Positions 33,105 through 43,357 of a stretch of 59,814 nt of DNA are shown one piece after another. Both the position numbers and the translations under genes were made by a program. The stretch covers positions 1-59,814 of the forward strand of contig JACZJI010000009.1 in assembly GCA_014860665.1 (NCBI GenBank). The letters are read 5' to 3'. The notes beneath the pieces were generated by a model. That model ran no database searches and had not been told where the DNA came from. It saw only the letters and a list, made by a program, of their open reading frames with translations. Origin of the DNA: Bacteroidales bacterium. Lineage in GTDB: Bacteria > Bacteroidota > Bacteroidia > Bacteroidales > F082. Within the stretch, counting starts at the first letter, position 1. Every line of letters starts with the position of its first letter.

Positions 33105-35048
33105 ATGGGCTATATACAATTTGACAAATCCCAACTTATCAATTTGAATTATTCTCTGGAAAGGGAAAAACTCAGAACAAACAGGGCCGGGAGTTATATA
33201 AGCTCCACAATTATCAACTGTAACACGCGCAGCTATCACGGGCTACTCGTGGTTCCGCAGCCCCTTATTGATGATAACAATCACGTTTTGCTATCCAACC
33301 TTGATGAAACCCTTATCGCCAATGATTATGAATTTCACCTGAGCTCAAGAATTTATAAGGGCGGCATCATTGAACCAAAGGGTCATAAATACCTTTTGGA
33401 CTACGACATGGATACAAATCCAAAACTGGTTTATCAGCTGGGGAATATAAAGCTGGACAAAGAGATGATTTTTGCCCATAAAGAGGACAGGGTTTTTATC
33501 AAATACACCTTGCGGGAATGCCAGAACAAAGTGAAACTTATTATACGTCCTTTTTTGGCATTTCGCAGTGTGCACTCACTATCAAAAGCCAACACTTATG
33601 TCAACACCCAATTCAGAGCAGCGAAAAATGGTGTCAGTTGGCAGATGTATCAGGGTTATTCAAGAGTATACATGCAATTTTCAAAACAAGTTGAATATGT
33701 TCATGTTCCTGACTGGTACTACAATTTAGAATACGTAAGAGAAAAAGAACGGGGCTACGATTACCTGGAAGATTTATATGTTCCCGGATTTTTTGAAGTT
33801 GAGCTTCAACCCGGTGCCAGCCTGGTAATTTCAGCAGGATTAGAAGAAAAAAGTCCGGCAGGATTCCAGCGTCAGTTTGAAGCTGAAGTCAAGAAAAGAA
33901 TCACACGAAACAATTTTGAGCATTGCCTTCAAAATGCCGCTGAAGAGTTTTTTGTACACACTAAAAAAACAACAGAAATTATTGCAGGATTTCCTTGGTT
34001 TGGCCGTTGGGGTAGAGATACTTTTGTTTCCCTTCCCGGACTTGCATTGACCCGGGGAGATAAAAAAGTTTTTCATGAGGTTGTCAAAACCATGCTAATG
34101 GAGTTAAAAAACGGATTGTTTCCCAATCTGGGACACGGAAAACATGCCAGTTACAATTCCGCTGATACTTCACTATGGTTTTTCTGGGCCCTGCATCAGT
34201 ATAAACTAATTACAGGTTCTTCTGATAAGCTTTGGGAACTTTATGAAAAAAGTATCAAAAACATCCTGAACCACTATAAAAAGGGAACTGACCATCAAAT
34301 CAAAATGCATGAAAATGGTCTGGTGTGGACTGGTGAGCCAGGGATCCCAGTTACATGGATGGATGCCGTAGTTAATGGGAAACCGGTTACTCCGCGCACC
34401 GGTTTTGCAGTCGAAATTAATGCATTATGGTATGATGCCATTTTATTTAGTCTTGAATTAGCTCAGGAAGCAGGAGATAGTGCTTTCGTAAAATCATGGA
34501 GCAAATATCCCGAGAAAATTAAAAAATCATTTCTGGATACATTTTGGGATAAATCCAAGGGATACCTGGCTGATTATACAACTTACGAAACAAAAGATTT
34601 CAATATCCGTCCCAATATGGTTATTGCATCGGGACTACCTTATTCCCCTCTGACGAATGAGATGAAACGCAGTATTCTGGAAATTGCCAAGAAAGAGCTA
34701 CTAACACCGCGAGGATTACGCTCCTTATCGCCTCGTTCTGTGGAATACAAGGGGAAATGCATCGGGAATCAAATCCAACGGGATCTGGCATATCATCAGG
34801 GAACAGCATGGCCCTGGTTACTGGGCTTTTTTGCCGATGGGTGGCTCAACCTTTACAGAGAAGATGGAAAAGAATTTATCAGCGATATATACCATGAATT
34901 TGAAAAAGCTATGAAAGAAGGCGGAGTGGGAACAATTAACGAGATTTATGATGGAGATCCGCCGTCCGAGGCCCGTGGGGCTATTTCTCAGGCATGGAGC
35001 GTAGCAGAACTACTACGAATAAATCACTTACTAAAAAAGAAATACTAG
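33105..35048 (+). CDS. Glycogen debranching enzyme (amylo-alpha-1,6-glucosidase family)
   Basis: Removes alpha-1,6 branches from glycogen in the cytoplasm. The 647-residue protein has the bacterial N-terminal domain (NTRSYHGLLVV near residue 37) and the C-terminal (alpha/alpha)6 GDE_C domain with FPWFGRWGRDTFVSLPG near 297 and NEIYDGDPPSEARGA near 612. No signal peptide is present. It is first in a run of four same-strand genes of glycogen metabolism, with 57 bases to the next. The double operator and -7 box upstream suggest control of the run by a sugar-responsive repressor. Confidence 0.9.
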   Translation: MGYIQFDKSQLINLNYSLEREKLRTNRAGSYISSTIINCNTRSYHGLLVVPQPLIDDNNHVLLSNLDETLIANDYEFHLSSRIYKGGIIEPKGHKYLLDYDMDTNPKLVYQLGNIKLDKEMIFAHKEDRVFIKYTLRECQNKVKLIIRPFLAFRSVHSLSKANTYVNTQFRAAKNGVSWQMYQGYSRVYMQFSKQVEYVHVPDWYYNLEYVREKERGYDYLEDLYVPGFFEVELQPGASLVISAGLEEKSPAGFQRQFEAEVKKRITRNNFEHCLQNAAEEFFVHTKKTTEIIAGFPWFGRWGRDTFVSLPGLALTRGDKKVFHEVVKTMLMELKNGLFPNLGHGKHASYNSADTSLWFFWALHQYKLITGSSDKLWELYEKSIKNILNHYKKGTDHQIKMHENGLVWTGEPGIPVTWMDAVVNGKPVTPRTGFAVEINALWYDAILFSLELAQEAGDSAFVKSWSKYPEKIKKSFLDTFWDKSKGYLADYTTYETKDFNIRPNMVIASGLPYSPLTNEMKRSILEIAKKELLTPRGLRSLSPRSVEYKGKCIGNQIQRDLAYHQGTAWPWLLGFFADGWLNLYREDGKEFISDIYHEFEKAMKEGGVGTINEIYDGDPPSEARGAISQAWSVAELLRINHLLKKKY

Positions 35049-35105
35049 TCACTGCTAACTTAAGATGAATCAAATAATTCAAAAACTATAATACCCAAGA
35101 AAACG

Positions 35106-36392
35106 ATGAGAGTACTGATGTTCGGATGGGAATTTCCACCCCATATTACGGGAGGTCTCGGAACCGCATGTTTTGGAATTACCAAGGGGCTTTCAAAACA
35201 TGGGACGGAGGTTATTTTCGTTGTTCCAAAAGCCTATGGCGATGAAGATCAACAAGTCGTAAAACTGAGAAACGCAAGTGATATTGCATTCGACTTGACG
35301 GATGAAGAATTCAAAGAATATTGGAATCATATAAAATATATGGAAGTAGGGTCCAATATTATTCCATATGTAAGCCCTGAGGTTTTTTCAAAGACCATTG
35401 AAGAAAACATTAAAACAGGTGTAGAATTCACAAGCAATGTTTTTTCACGGCGGTATGAATTTTCTGGTAAATATTCTGCCAATCTGATGGAAGAAGTTGC
35501 CCGCTATGCATTGATTGCGTCTGCTCTTGCTTTGAAAGAAAATTTTGATGTTATTCATGCCCATGATTGGCTAACGTATCCTGCCGGAATTGCTGCTAAA
35601 AACTCCAGTGGGAAAAAGCTGGTGGTTCACATGCATGCAACAGAATTCGACAGGACCGGAGGGAATGTAAACCAACAGGTTTACGATATCGAAAGACTAG
35701 GGATGGAAACTGCGGATGCTGTGATTACAGTGAGTAATTTCACCCGGAACATCGTCATTGAGAAATATGGAATAAACCCGTCCAAAGTGATTACTGTCCA
35801 CAACGCTGTGGACCAGACTACACCTAATTTTGCGGGAGGCTACACCAAAAACTACGATGAAAAACTAGTAACATTCCTAGGAAGAATTACCATGCAAAAA
35901 GGCCCAGAATATTTTATCGAGGCCGCTTACAAAGTATTGCAAAAAACCCGTAATGTTCGCTTTGCCATGGCCGGGTCAGGAGATATGCTTATTCGGATGA
36001 TCAAACGAGTAGCCCAGCTTCACATTGCTGATAAATTTCATTTCACCGGTTTCCTTGGTGAAGAAGATGTACAAAGAATTTTCTCTCTAAGTGATGTATT
36101 TGTTATGCCATCTGTTTCAGAGCCTTTTGGAATTGTTCCACTGGAAGCTATGCGTTCTAATGTTCCTGTTATTATTTCTAAACAAAGCGGAGTATCAGAA
36201 GTGCTAAAACACGCTTTAAAAGTGGATTTCTGGGATATTGATGCCATCGCAGATTCTATTTACGGACTGTGCCGTTACGATGGCCTTTCCAAAATGTTCA
36301 TTAAATATGGAAAGCAGGAAGTTGAAAATCTGAAATGGGAAGACTCAGCTTTAAAGATTAATGAAGTTTATCAGCGTTTATTAAATAGTTAA
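35106..36392 (+). CDS. Glycosyltransferase family 4, glycogen-locus type
   Basis: A GT-B fold glucosyltransferase, probably an alpha-glucan (glycogen) synthase or primer-elongating enzyme. It opens with VLMFGWEFPPHITGGLGTA, the nucleotide-sugar enzyme loop. The N-domain has HAHDWLTYPAGI near 155. The C-domain carries LGRITMQKGPEYFIEAA near 255 and the EX7E-type motif EPFGIVPLEAM near 338. At 428 residues it is a normal GT4. It lies between the debranching enzyme and the GH57 gene, 17 bases before the latter. This locus also encodes a GT3-type synthase, so two different synthase-like enzymes occur together. The donor sugar nucleotide is not determined. Confidence 0.86.
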   Translation: MRVLMFGWEFPPHITGGLGTACFGITKGLSKHGTEVIFVVPKAYGDEDQQVVKLRNASDIAFDLTDEEFKEYWNHIKYMEVGSNIIPYVSPEVFSKTIEENIKTGVEFTSNVFSRRYEFSGKYSANLMEEVARYALIASALALKENFDVIHAHDWLTYPAGIAAKNSSGKKLVVHMHATEFDRTGGNVNQQVYDIERLGMETADAVITVSNFTRNIVIEKYGINPSKVITVHNAVDQTTPNFAGGYTKNYDEKLVTFLGRITMQKGPEYFIEAAYKVLQKTRNVRFAMAGSGDMLIRMIKRVAQLHIADKFHFTGFLGEEDVQRIFSLSDVFVMPSVSEPFGIVPLEAMRSNVPVIISKQSGVSEVLKHALKVDFWDIDAIADSIYGLCRYDGLSKMFIKYGKQEVENLKWEDSALKINEVYQRLLNS

Positions 36393-36409
36393 CCCTAAAA
36401 TTCAAAATA

Positions 36410-37987
36410 ATGAAATCTATTTGTTTCTATTTCCAAGTGCACCAGCCCCAAAGACTGAGAACATATCGTTTTTTTGACATTGGAGAAAAACACAATTATT
36501 TTGATACGTACAATAATGAAGTCATTTTACGCAAGGTAGCCGAAAAGAACTATCTGCCAATGAATTCTTTATTACTGGATTTGATCAAAGAATATGGTAG
36601 TGCCTTTAAAGTCAGTTTTTCTATCTCTGGAACAGCACTTGATCAATTTGAAGCTTACGGTACTGATGTCCTCGAAAGTTTCAAAAAGCTGGCTGAAACT
36701 GGAAATGTTGAATTTTTGGCGGAAACTTACGCACACTCGTTAAGTGCATTAAGAAGTAAAGAAGAATTTACAAAACAGGTAAACGCTCACGCTCAAAAAA
36801 TTGAATCACTTTTCGGACATAAACCTACTACTTTCAGAAACACTGAGCTCATTTATTCTGATAATATTGGAGCCATGATAGCTGACATGGGTTACAAAGT
36901 TATGCTTACAGAGGGTGCCAAGCATATACTTGGATGGCGCAGTCCCGACTTTATGTATGCCAATGCTATCAACCCGAAATTGAAGTTATTGCTGAAAAAT
37001 TTCAGATTGAGCGACGACATTGCATTCCGTTTTTCACAACAAAGTTGGTCCGAATGGCCTTTGACTACCGAAAAATTCGTGGAATGGCTTAATCAGCTCG
37101 ATTCAAAAGAAGAAGTTGTAAACTTATTTATGGATTATGAGACTTTCGGTGAACATCAATGGGCCGAGACCGGAATCTTTGATTTTATGAGAGCTTTACC
37201 GGGAAAAGTTTTCTCAAATTCAGATTATGTTTTTGCTACACCTTCAGAACTGGGTGAAAAGCTTCAACCTGTTGCCTCGATCCACGTTCCTCACCCTATT
37301 TCATGGGCTGATGAAGAAAGGGACTTGACAGCTTGGCTTGGAAATGAACTTCAGGATGAAGCTTTCGACAAATTATATGCTCTGGAGCCTCTGGTAAAAA
37401 AATCAAACAATCCTAAAATTCAAAGAGACTGGCTATATCTGCAAACTTCCGACCATTTTTATTATATGTGTACAAAATGGTTTTCTGACGGCGACGTTCA
37501 TAAATATTTTAACCCATATGGAACTCCATATGAAGCGTTTATTAACTATATGAACGTTTTGTCTGACTTTATTATCAGGCTGGAAAAAGAAAACGGCCCA
37601 ACTACAGAAGACTTTAAAAATATGAAGGAAACCTTTGATGACCTGATAAACCAGGCTGAAGATTTCATAAAAAAGAAAGTAGATCAAACAAAGAAGAGTA
37701 CAGAAAAAATACTGAAAGACAAAGAACTGGATTTTGAAAGCATCAAAAACATGTCGGATGCTGCAATAAAAAAATTACTGAAACAAGTCGATATTGAAGA
37801 ATTAAGCGGAGCATTAGCAGGGGCCGGAAAAGAAATCAGAGATAAAATCATTCCCAATTTAGGGAAACAGGCGCAAAAAGAATTTGAAAAGGCACAGGAC
37901 AAAATGAAAAATATTTCGGCTAAAGACATTGAGAAATATAGGAAAGACATCGAAGAAAGACTAAAAAACCTCTTCGGCAGAAAATAG
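36410..37987 (+). CDS. GH57 alpha-amylase/glucanotransferase with helical C-terminal extension
   Basis: A family 57 enzyme acting on alpha-glucans. It opens with FYFQVHQPQRLRTYRF (motif with the substrate His). KVSFSISGTALDQFE follows, then FRNTELIYSDN near 141 with the nucleophile Glu, and LFMDYETFGEHQW near 241 with the acid Asp. There is no signal peptide, so it acts in the cytoplasm. From about residue 400 the protein continues for some 125 residues of Lys/Glu-rich helix (for example IKKKVDQTKKSTEKIL), probably coiled coil, not part of the GH57 core. It may tether the enzyme to partners or to glycogen granules; that is inference. Confidence 0.88.
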   Translation: MKSICFYFQVHQPQRLRTYRFFDIGEKHNYFDTYNNEVILRKVAEKNYLPMNSLLLDLIKEYGSAFKVSFSISGTALDQFEAYGTDVLESFKKLAETGNVEFLAETYAHSLSALRSKEEFTKQVNAHAQKIESLFGHKPTTFRNTELIYSDNIGAMIADMGYKVMLTEGAKHILGWRSPDFMYANAINPKLKLLLKNFRLSDDIAFRFSQQSWSEWPLTTEKFVEWLNQLDSKEEVVNLFMDYETFGEHQWAETGIFDFMRALPGKVFSNSDYVFATPSELGEKLQPVASIHVPHPISWADEERDLTAWLGNELQDEAFDKLYALEPLVKKSNNPKIQRDWLYLQTSDHFYYMCTKWFSDGDVHKYFNPYGTPYEAFINYMNVLSDFIIRLEKENGPTTEDFKNMKETFDDLINQAEDFIKKKVDQTKKSTEKILKDKELDFESIKNMSDAAIKKLLKQVDIEELSGALAGAGKEIRDKIIPNLGKQAQKEFEKAQDKMKNISAKDIEKYRKDIEERLKNLFGRK

Positions 37988-38087
37988 CCTGTAACCCGCT
38001 TCGGACAAAGAAAAGCAAACTTTTTAATAAAAAAAGTACTAGTTACTTCCATTTTTATTTGCTTTGCATATTCTGATTTTTTGAAAT

Positions 38088-38114
38088 AAACCAGAAATCT
38101 ATACTGGTTTTTCT
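38088..38114 (+). terminator. Weak terminator between GH57 and the synthase-phosphorylase fusion
   Basis: AAACCAG (38088-38094) pairs with CTGGTTT (38104-38110), followed by TT. Within a 200-base gap it may cause partial termination before the last gene of the locus. Confidence 0.3.
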
Positions 38115-38188
38115 ATTGGAAAAAATTCAACTTTAGTGTTGAAACTCTATTGACATCCAAGTCAAAACAACTTAAGGAAAAGGATTTT

Positions 38189-41100
38189 ATGAAACCGAAT
38201 TTAATTTTTGAGACAAGCTGGGAAGTATGTAACCAAATAGGTGGCATTTATACGGTGGTTTCCACGAAAGCCAGAAGTATGGTAAAGGAATATGGAGACC
38301 AATATATTTTGATAGGCCCTGACGTTTGGAAAGAAACAAAAGCCAATCCCGATTTTATTGAAGACAAGAACCTTCTTGCAGAATGGCAGGAAGCTGCATT
38401 ACAGCAAGGGTTAAAAATCAGGGTCGGAAGATGGAATATTGAGTCCAAACCAATAGTGGTATTGGTAGGATTCACGCATCTTTTTTCACAAAAAGACGAA
38501 ATTTTCACTCATTTATGGAATAGCTTCAGATTGGATTCTATTTCCGGTCAATGGGACTATATTGAACCTGCCATTTTTGGTTATGCAGCAGGACAAACCA
38601 TCGAAAGTTTTTACAAATTCTATTCAAGTACTCATCAAAATGTAGTAGCACACTTTCATGAATGGATGACCGGTACAGGTGTATTGTATCTGAGGGAAAA
38701 TCTTCCGTTTGTAGGAACTGCATTCACTACGCACGCAACAGTGCTGGGACGTTCCATAGCTGGAAACGGTTACCCGTTATACGAAAATCTTGAGAAATAT
38801 GAGCCATTTGTAATGGCTGAAAAATTCGGGGTTATCAGTAAAAACTCACTTGAAACACTCAGTGCCAAACAATCAGACATTTTTACGACCGTCAGTGAAA
38901 TTACATCAAAAGAATGCCAGCAATTACTTGGTAAACACGCAGATATACTGACACTTAATGGATTTAACAACAATTTTGTACCGTCAGAGAAAGACTTTCC
39001 GAAAATTCGTAATAACGCACGGCAAAGAGTACTTGAAGTTGCCTCCAAAATCATTCGCAGACCACTTCCGGAAGACACTTTCATGATACTTAACAGTGGT
39101 CGTTATGAATTCAGAAACAAGGGTATAGATCTATTTATAAAAGCATTGGGAATACTTAACAAAGATGGAAATTTAAAGAAACCCATTCTTGGAGTAATCG
39201 CAGTTCCAGCAGGTCATGATGGGCCTACTTCGGCTTTTTCAGTGAATATAATTGAAGATCCTTCACAGGAAAATCATTATGTTACTCATAAGTTAAATTA
39301 CCCGATCGAGGATCCCATTCTTCGGGAAGCAGAAAACAATAATCTCAAAAATCTACCTGATGATCAAGTGCATTTGATTTTTATTCCTGTTTACCTTAAC
39401 GGTCGTGACGGAGTGGTAGATTTGAGTTACTATGACTTTATCACAGCTTTTGATTATACTATTTTCCCTTCATATTATGAGCCTTGGGGTTATACTCCAA
39501 TGGAAAGTATCGCTTTTGGAATCCCGACTATCACAACTAGTTATGCAGGATTTGGTAGCTGGGTTCTTGAAAATCTGAAAGAACCTCAACGTGCCGTTCA
39601 TGTTATCGACCGGAAAAACAAGACCAGCGATGAATCGGCCAGCTTTATAGCATCAAGAGTTAAAAGATGTATGGAGCAGGGGGATCCTCAGGCAATCGCA
39701 AAGGAAGCCAGGGAAATTTCCAAGATGTTGCTGTGGGAAAATCTTGACAAAAATTATCAACAGGCTTGGGAAGTTGCTGTCAAAATCGCAAACGCACGCA
39801 AAGAAATAGAGGGACCGCAATGGACTGTTCCGGAAACACAGCTGGTTGAACCTACTGGAATTGGCGACACCCCTGTTTGGAAAAGAATTATTGTAGAACC
39901 CGAACTACCTGATCCATTGAAACCTCTCAAAGAACTTGCATTTAATCTTTGGTGGTCATGGGATATAGAGGCAAAAGAACTTTTCAGGGAAATCAATACT
40001 GAGAAGTGGAAAGAAGTAGAATGGAATCCTGTTCTTTTCTTGGAAAGCCTTTCACTGGAAGAAATTACATCTCTGTCTGAAAACAAAAAGTTTATTGATA
40101 AACTTAACAAAGTTTATGCCCGTTTCCTGGAATATATGAAAGAAGAAAAGGATGAGCAAGAGAATCAGGTTGCTTATTTCAGCATGGAATACGGGTTACA
40201 TAATAGTATCAAAACCTATTCGGGCGGTTTGGGAATTTTAGCCGGAGACTACCTCAAGCAGGCCAGTGATTCCAACAAAAATATGATCGCAATTGGTTTG
40301 ATGTACAGACAAGGCTATTTTACGCAACTCATCAGTCATCTCGGGGATCAGATAGCAGAATATACTATTCAGGAAACAAATCAGCTGCCTATTGAATCTG
40401 TTAAAGATAAAAATGGCAATTCGGTACGTGTGGGGATCGCATTTCCTGGAAAAGTAGTCTGGGCAAAAGCCTGGAAGTTGAGCGTAGGCCGGATTCCATT
40501 GTATTTATTGGATACAAATATCAATGACAATAATGAACAGGACCGAAAGCTTTCAGCACAGCTTTATGGCGGAGACAATGAACACAGATTGAAACAGGAA
40601 ATACTGCTGGGCATTGGTGGGATCAGACTTATTAAGGAACTGAATTTAAACCCGGCAATCTATCATAGCAATGAGGGCCATGCTGCTTTTATTGGCATTG
40701 AAAGAATCGACAAGCTCATAGAACAAGAACACCTAAGTTTTTATGAGGCCATGGAATATGTCCGTGCTACAACTCTCTTTACAACACATACACCTGTCCC
40801 GGCAGGTCACGACAGTTTTGAAGAGCATTTGATAAGGGCATACCTCTCGCATTTTGCCGATCGTTTCTCCATTTCATGGGAGGAATTTATTGGCTTAGGA
40901 AGATTCAGACCTAAAGATGCTAATGAAAAATTCTCGATGAGTGTTCTTGCCACCAAACTTTCGCGCGAAGTAAACGGCGTAAGCCAGATTCACGGACGAG
41001 TCTCAAGAAACATGTTTAAGGGACTATATCCTGGATTCTACGAAGAAGAACTGCATATCGGATATGTTACAAACGGCGTTCATTATTATACCTGGACTAA

Positions 41101-42406
41101 CAGCGAATGGCAAAAACTGTTTCATGAATCTTTTGACGAGAAATTTGAGCACAATCAGTCGGAGCCGAGAATGTGGCAGAATATTTATGACATTTCGGAT
41201 GAAAAGATTTGGGAAAGCCGTTTGACTGTAAAAAACGAGCTCGTGACTTATGTAAAAGATCGTATTCATCATGATTTGACGGACCGTCAGGAAAGCCCGA
41301 AACTGACCCTTAAATCATTAAAATATATCAATGACAAATGTTTGATATTTGGATTTGCAAGACGTTTTGCTACCTATAAGAGGGCTCATCTATTGTTTAC
41401 GGATACTGAAAGGTTAGCCCGTATCGTTAACGACCCGAAACGTCCTGTAATTTTTGTCTTTGCCGGAAAAGCACATCCCAGAGACAAAGCGGGCCAGGAT
41501 TTAATAAAATATATCATTGAGATCTCCAAACAGGAAGAATTTGTTGGACGTATCATTTTCCTGGAGGACTATGATATGACTATGGGAAAAATGCTGACCA
41601 GCGGAGTCGACGTTTGGGTGAACACTCCAACACGTCCATTGGAAGCCTCTGGTACCAGTGGGGAAAAAGCCACTCTGAATGGCGTACTAAATTTCAGCGT
41701 GCTTGATGGCTGGTGGGCAGAAGGATACAAACCGGACAGCGGTTGGGCTATCGCAGAAACCCGGACTTACGAAAATCAGCAACTTCAGGATCAGTTAGAT
41801 GCTGAAATAATTTATAATACACTCGAAACAGAAATTATTCCTGCTTATTTTAATCAGGATGAAAATGGTATTTCCAAAGAGTGGATTAGTCGTATTAAAA
41901 ATACACTTGCAGAAATTGCACCTCATTTCACAATGGAAAGAATGCTGAAGGATTATGAGGAGAAATACTACAACAAACTGATTGCCAGTAGTAAATTAAT
42001 GAAAGAAGATCATTATAAAAACACGCAGAAGCTGGCCCAGTGGAAACTTAAGATAAGGCAGTCATGGAACAAGGTTTCGGTTATGTCTATTAGCATTCCG
42101 GATACGAAGAAAGGACCTATTCCCTTTGGAAAACTCTTTACTTCGAAAATTATTCTGGATTTAGACAGCCTGAGCGTTGACGATATTGAAATCGAGGTGA
42201 TTATGGGCAAAAAAGAAGAAGGAGAGCTCACCAAAATTCTTTTAAAGCATTCGTTTGAATTGAAAGAGCAGGATGGCTCAAAAGCAGTTTACATCTGTAG
42301 CTTCCCGATATCTTATTCCGGAAAAATCAATTATGCCTTCCGAATGACACCTAAGAATGAGTTGTTGGTTCACAAGATGGATTTTCCACTTGTAAAGTGG
42401 CTATAA
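38189..42406 (+). CDS. Glycogen synthase (GT3) fused to alpha-glucan phosphorylase (GT35)
   Basis: One polypeptide of 1405 residues with two opposing activities. Residues 1 to about 560 are a GT3 (eukaryote-type) glycogen synthase: FETSWEVCNQIGGIYTVV at the start, HFHEWMTGTGVLYLRE near 165, and PSYYEPWGYTPMESIAFG near 427. A linker near 570 leads into a GT35 phosphorylase of the alpha-glucan type (LKELAFNLWWSWDIEAKELF, then YFSMEYGLHNSIKTYSGGLG). The cofactor lysine is in SGTSGEKATLNGVLNFSVLDGWW near 1157. The phosphorylase releases glucose 1-phosphate while the synthase adds glucose. The frame opens at a TTG at 38150, but the ATG at 38189 with AAGGAAAAGG before it gives the family N-terminus. 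A strong terminator follows. Confidence 0.9.
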   Translation: MKPNLIFETSWEVCNQIGGIYTVVSTKARSMVKEYGDQYILIGPDVWKETKANPDFIEDKNLLAEWQEAALQQGLKIRVGRWNIESKPIVVLVGFTHLFSQKDEIFTHLWNSFRLDSISGQWDYIEPAIFGYAAGQTIESFYKFYSSTHQNVVAHFHEWMTGTGVLYLRENLPFVGTAFTTHATVLGRSIAGNGYPLYENLEKYEPFVMAEKFGVISKNSLETLSAKQSDIFTTVSEITSKECQQLLGKHADILTLNGFNNNFVPSEKDFPKIRNNARQRVLEVASKIIRRPLPEDTFMILNSGRYEFRNKGIDLFIKALGILNKDGNLKKPILGVIAVPAGHDGPTSAFSVNIIEDPSQENHYVTHKLNYPIEDPILREAENNNLKNLPDDQVHLIFIPVYLNGRDGVVDLSYYDFITAFDYTIFPSYYEPWGYTPMESIAFGIPTITTSYAGFGSWVLENLKEPQRAVHVIDRKNKTSDESASFIASRVKRCMEQGDPQAIAKEAREISKMLLWENLDKNYQQAWEVAVKIANARKEIEGPQWTVPETQLVEPTGIGDTPVWKRIIVEPELPDPLKPLKELAFNLWWSWDIEAKELFREINTEKWKEVEWNPVLFLESLSLEEITSLSENKKFIDKLNKVYARFLEYMKEEKDEQENQVAYFSMEYGLHNSIKTYSGGLGILAGDYLKQASDSNKNMIAIGLMYRQGYFTQLISHLGDQIAEYTIQETNQLPIESVKDKNGNSVRVGIAFPGKVVWAKAWKLSVGRIPLYLLDTNINDNNEQDRKLSAQLYGGDNEHRLKQEILLGIGGIRLIKELNLNPAIYHSNEGHAAFIGIERIDKLIEQEHLSFYEAMEYVRATTLFTTHTPVPAGHDSFEEHLIRAYLSHFADRFSISWEEFIGLGRFRPKDANEKFSMSVLATKLSREVNGVSQIHGRVSRNMFKGLYPGFYEEELHIGYVTNGVHYYTWTNSEWQKLFHESFDEKFEHNQSEPRMWQNIYDISDEKIWESRLTVKNELVTYVKDRIHHDLTDRQESPKLTLKSLKYINDKCLIFGFARRFATYKRAHLLFTDTERLARIVNDPKRPVIFVFAGKAHPRDKAGQDLIKYIIEISKQEEFVGRIIFLEDYDMTMGKMLTSGVDVWVNTPTRPLEASGTSGEKATLNGVLNFSVLDGWWAEGYKPDSGWAIAETRTYENQQLQDQLDAEIIYNTLETEIIPAYFNQDENGISKEWISRIKNTLAEIAPHFTMERMLKDYEEKYYNKLIASSKLMKEDHYKNTQKLAQWKLKIRQSWNKVSVMSISIPDTKKGPIPFGKLFTSKIILDLDSLSVDDIEIEVIMGKKEEGELTKILLKHSFELKEQDGSKAVYICSFPISYSGKINYAFRMTPKNELLVHKMDFPLVKWL

Positions 42407-42410
42407 CATT

Positions 42411-42446
42411 AAAAAGCCCGCATTCAGTGAATGCGGGCTTTTTTCA
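42411..42446. terminator. Bidirectional terminator, glycogen locus and nadC
   Basis: AAAAAGCCCGCATTC (42411-42425) pairs perfectly with GAATGCGGGCTTTTT (42429-42443) around three bases. It serves the convergent synthase-phosphorylase and nadC genes. Confidence 0.85.
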
Positions 42447-42460
42447 TCATTTATTATCCA

Positions 42461-43297
42461 CTAAACCACAGCAAGCAGACTGATATCCAAACTTTTGATT
42501 TGATGTGTCAGCGCACCGACTGAGATGTAATCCACACCTGTCTCTGCATAAGCTCTTATATTTTCTAAATTAATTCCACCAGAAGCTTCTGTTTCGTAAC
42601 GCTTGGCAATCATCTCAAGTCCCTTTTTCATATCGGCGGGAGAAAAATTATCAAGCATAATCCGGTCAATACCGCCAAATTCAAGAATTTCATTTAACTC
42701 TTCAAAGTTTCTGGCTTCAATTTCAATTTTCAGGTCCAGATTATTGTTTTTAAGATATGATTTTACCTTTTCGATAGCAGGTTTTACTCCTCCGGCAAAA
42801 TCAATATGATTATCTTTAATCATAATCATATCATACAGCCCAAAACGATGGTTTTCGCCACCACCAGCTTTTACAGCCATTTTCTCGACCAGCCGGTTGC
42901 ATGGGGTTGTCTTTCTTGTATCTAGCAATCTGGTATTCAACCCTTCTATCTTTTGAGTAACTTTATGGGTGAATGTAGCAATGCCGCTCATTCGTTGAAT
43001 AAAATTTAGAGCTGTCCTTTCAGCAGAAAGCATAGCAAGTGTTTTTCCTTGAATTTCCATGATGATTTCCCCTGGTTTTATATCCTCCCCGTCTTTCTTG
43101 AAAAGAGAAATCTCTAATTCCGGGTCCACTGCTTCAAATACCATTCTAGCAACTTCTGTCCCGGCAACAATTCCAGCTTCCTTCGCCATCATTACCGATT
43201 TACCTACAGTAGTCTCCGGAACCGTCGCCAATGAAGTATGATCCCCTGTTCCGAGATCCTCATCCAATGCCTTTTGAATCAATTCTTCTATACTCAT
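42461..43297 (-). CDS. nadC: Nicotinate-nucleotide pyrophosphorylase (carboxylating)
   Basis: Converts quinolinate and phosphoribosyl diphosphate to nicotinate mononucleotide in NAD synthesis. At 278 residues it has normal length. Family motifs are EDLGTGDHTS (residue 14), LSAERTALNFIQRMSGIAT near 92, LDTRKTTPCNRLVEK near 125, KAGGGENHRFGLYDMIMIKDNH near 145 and DRIMLDNFSP near 213, ending with SGGINLENI and VDYISVGALTH. It lies 60 bases downstream of a DUF4783 gene on the same strand, an arrangement common in Bacteroidota. nadA and nadB are not in the window. Confidence 0.95.
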   Translation of the reverse strand: MSIEELIQKALDEDLGTGDHTSLATVPETTVGKSVMMAKEAGIVAGTEVARMVFEAVDPELEISLFKKDGEDIKPGEIIMEIQGKTLAMLSAERTALNFIQRMSGIATFTHKVTQKIEGLNTRLLDTRKTTPCNRLVEKMAVKAGGGENHRFGLYDMIMIKDNHIDFAGGVKPAIEKVKSYLKNNNLDLKIEIEARNFEELNEILEFGGIDRIMLDNFSPADMKKGLEMIAKRYETEASGGINLENIRAYAETGVDYISVGALTHQIKSLDISLLAVV

Positions 43298-43357
43298 TTA
43301 TCCTGAAATATAATTGTAAATTTTGGAAGTCTCGAAAGAAGATTTCCCATTCTAAAT

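Noticed and set aside
38150..38188. TTG start for the synthase-phosphorylase fusion
   Set aside because: The ATG at 38189 matches the family N-terminus and has a purine-rich stretch just before it.
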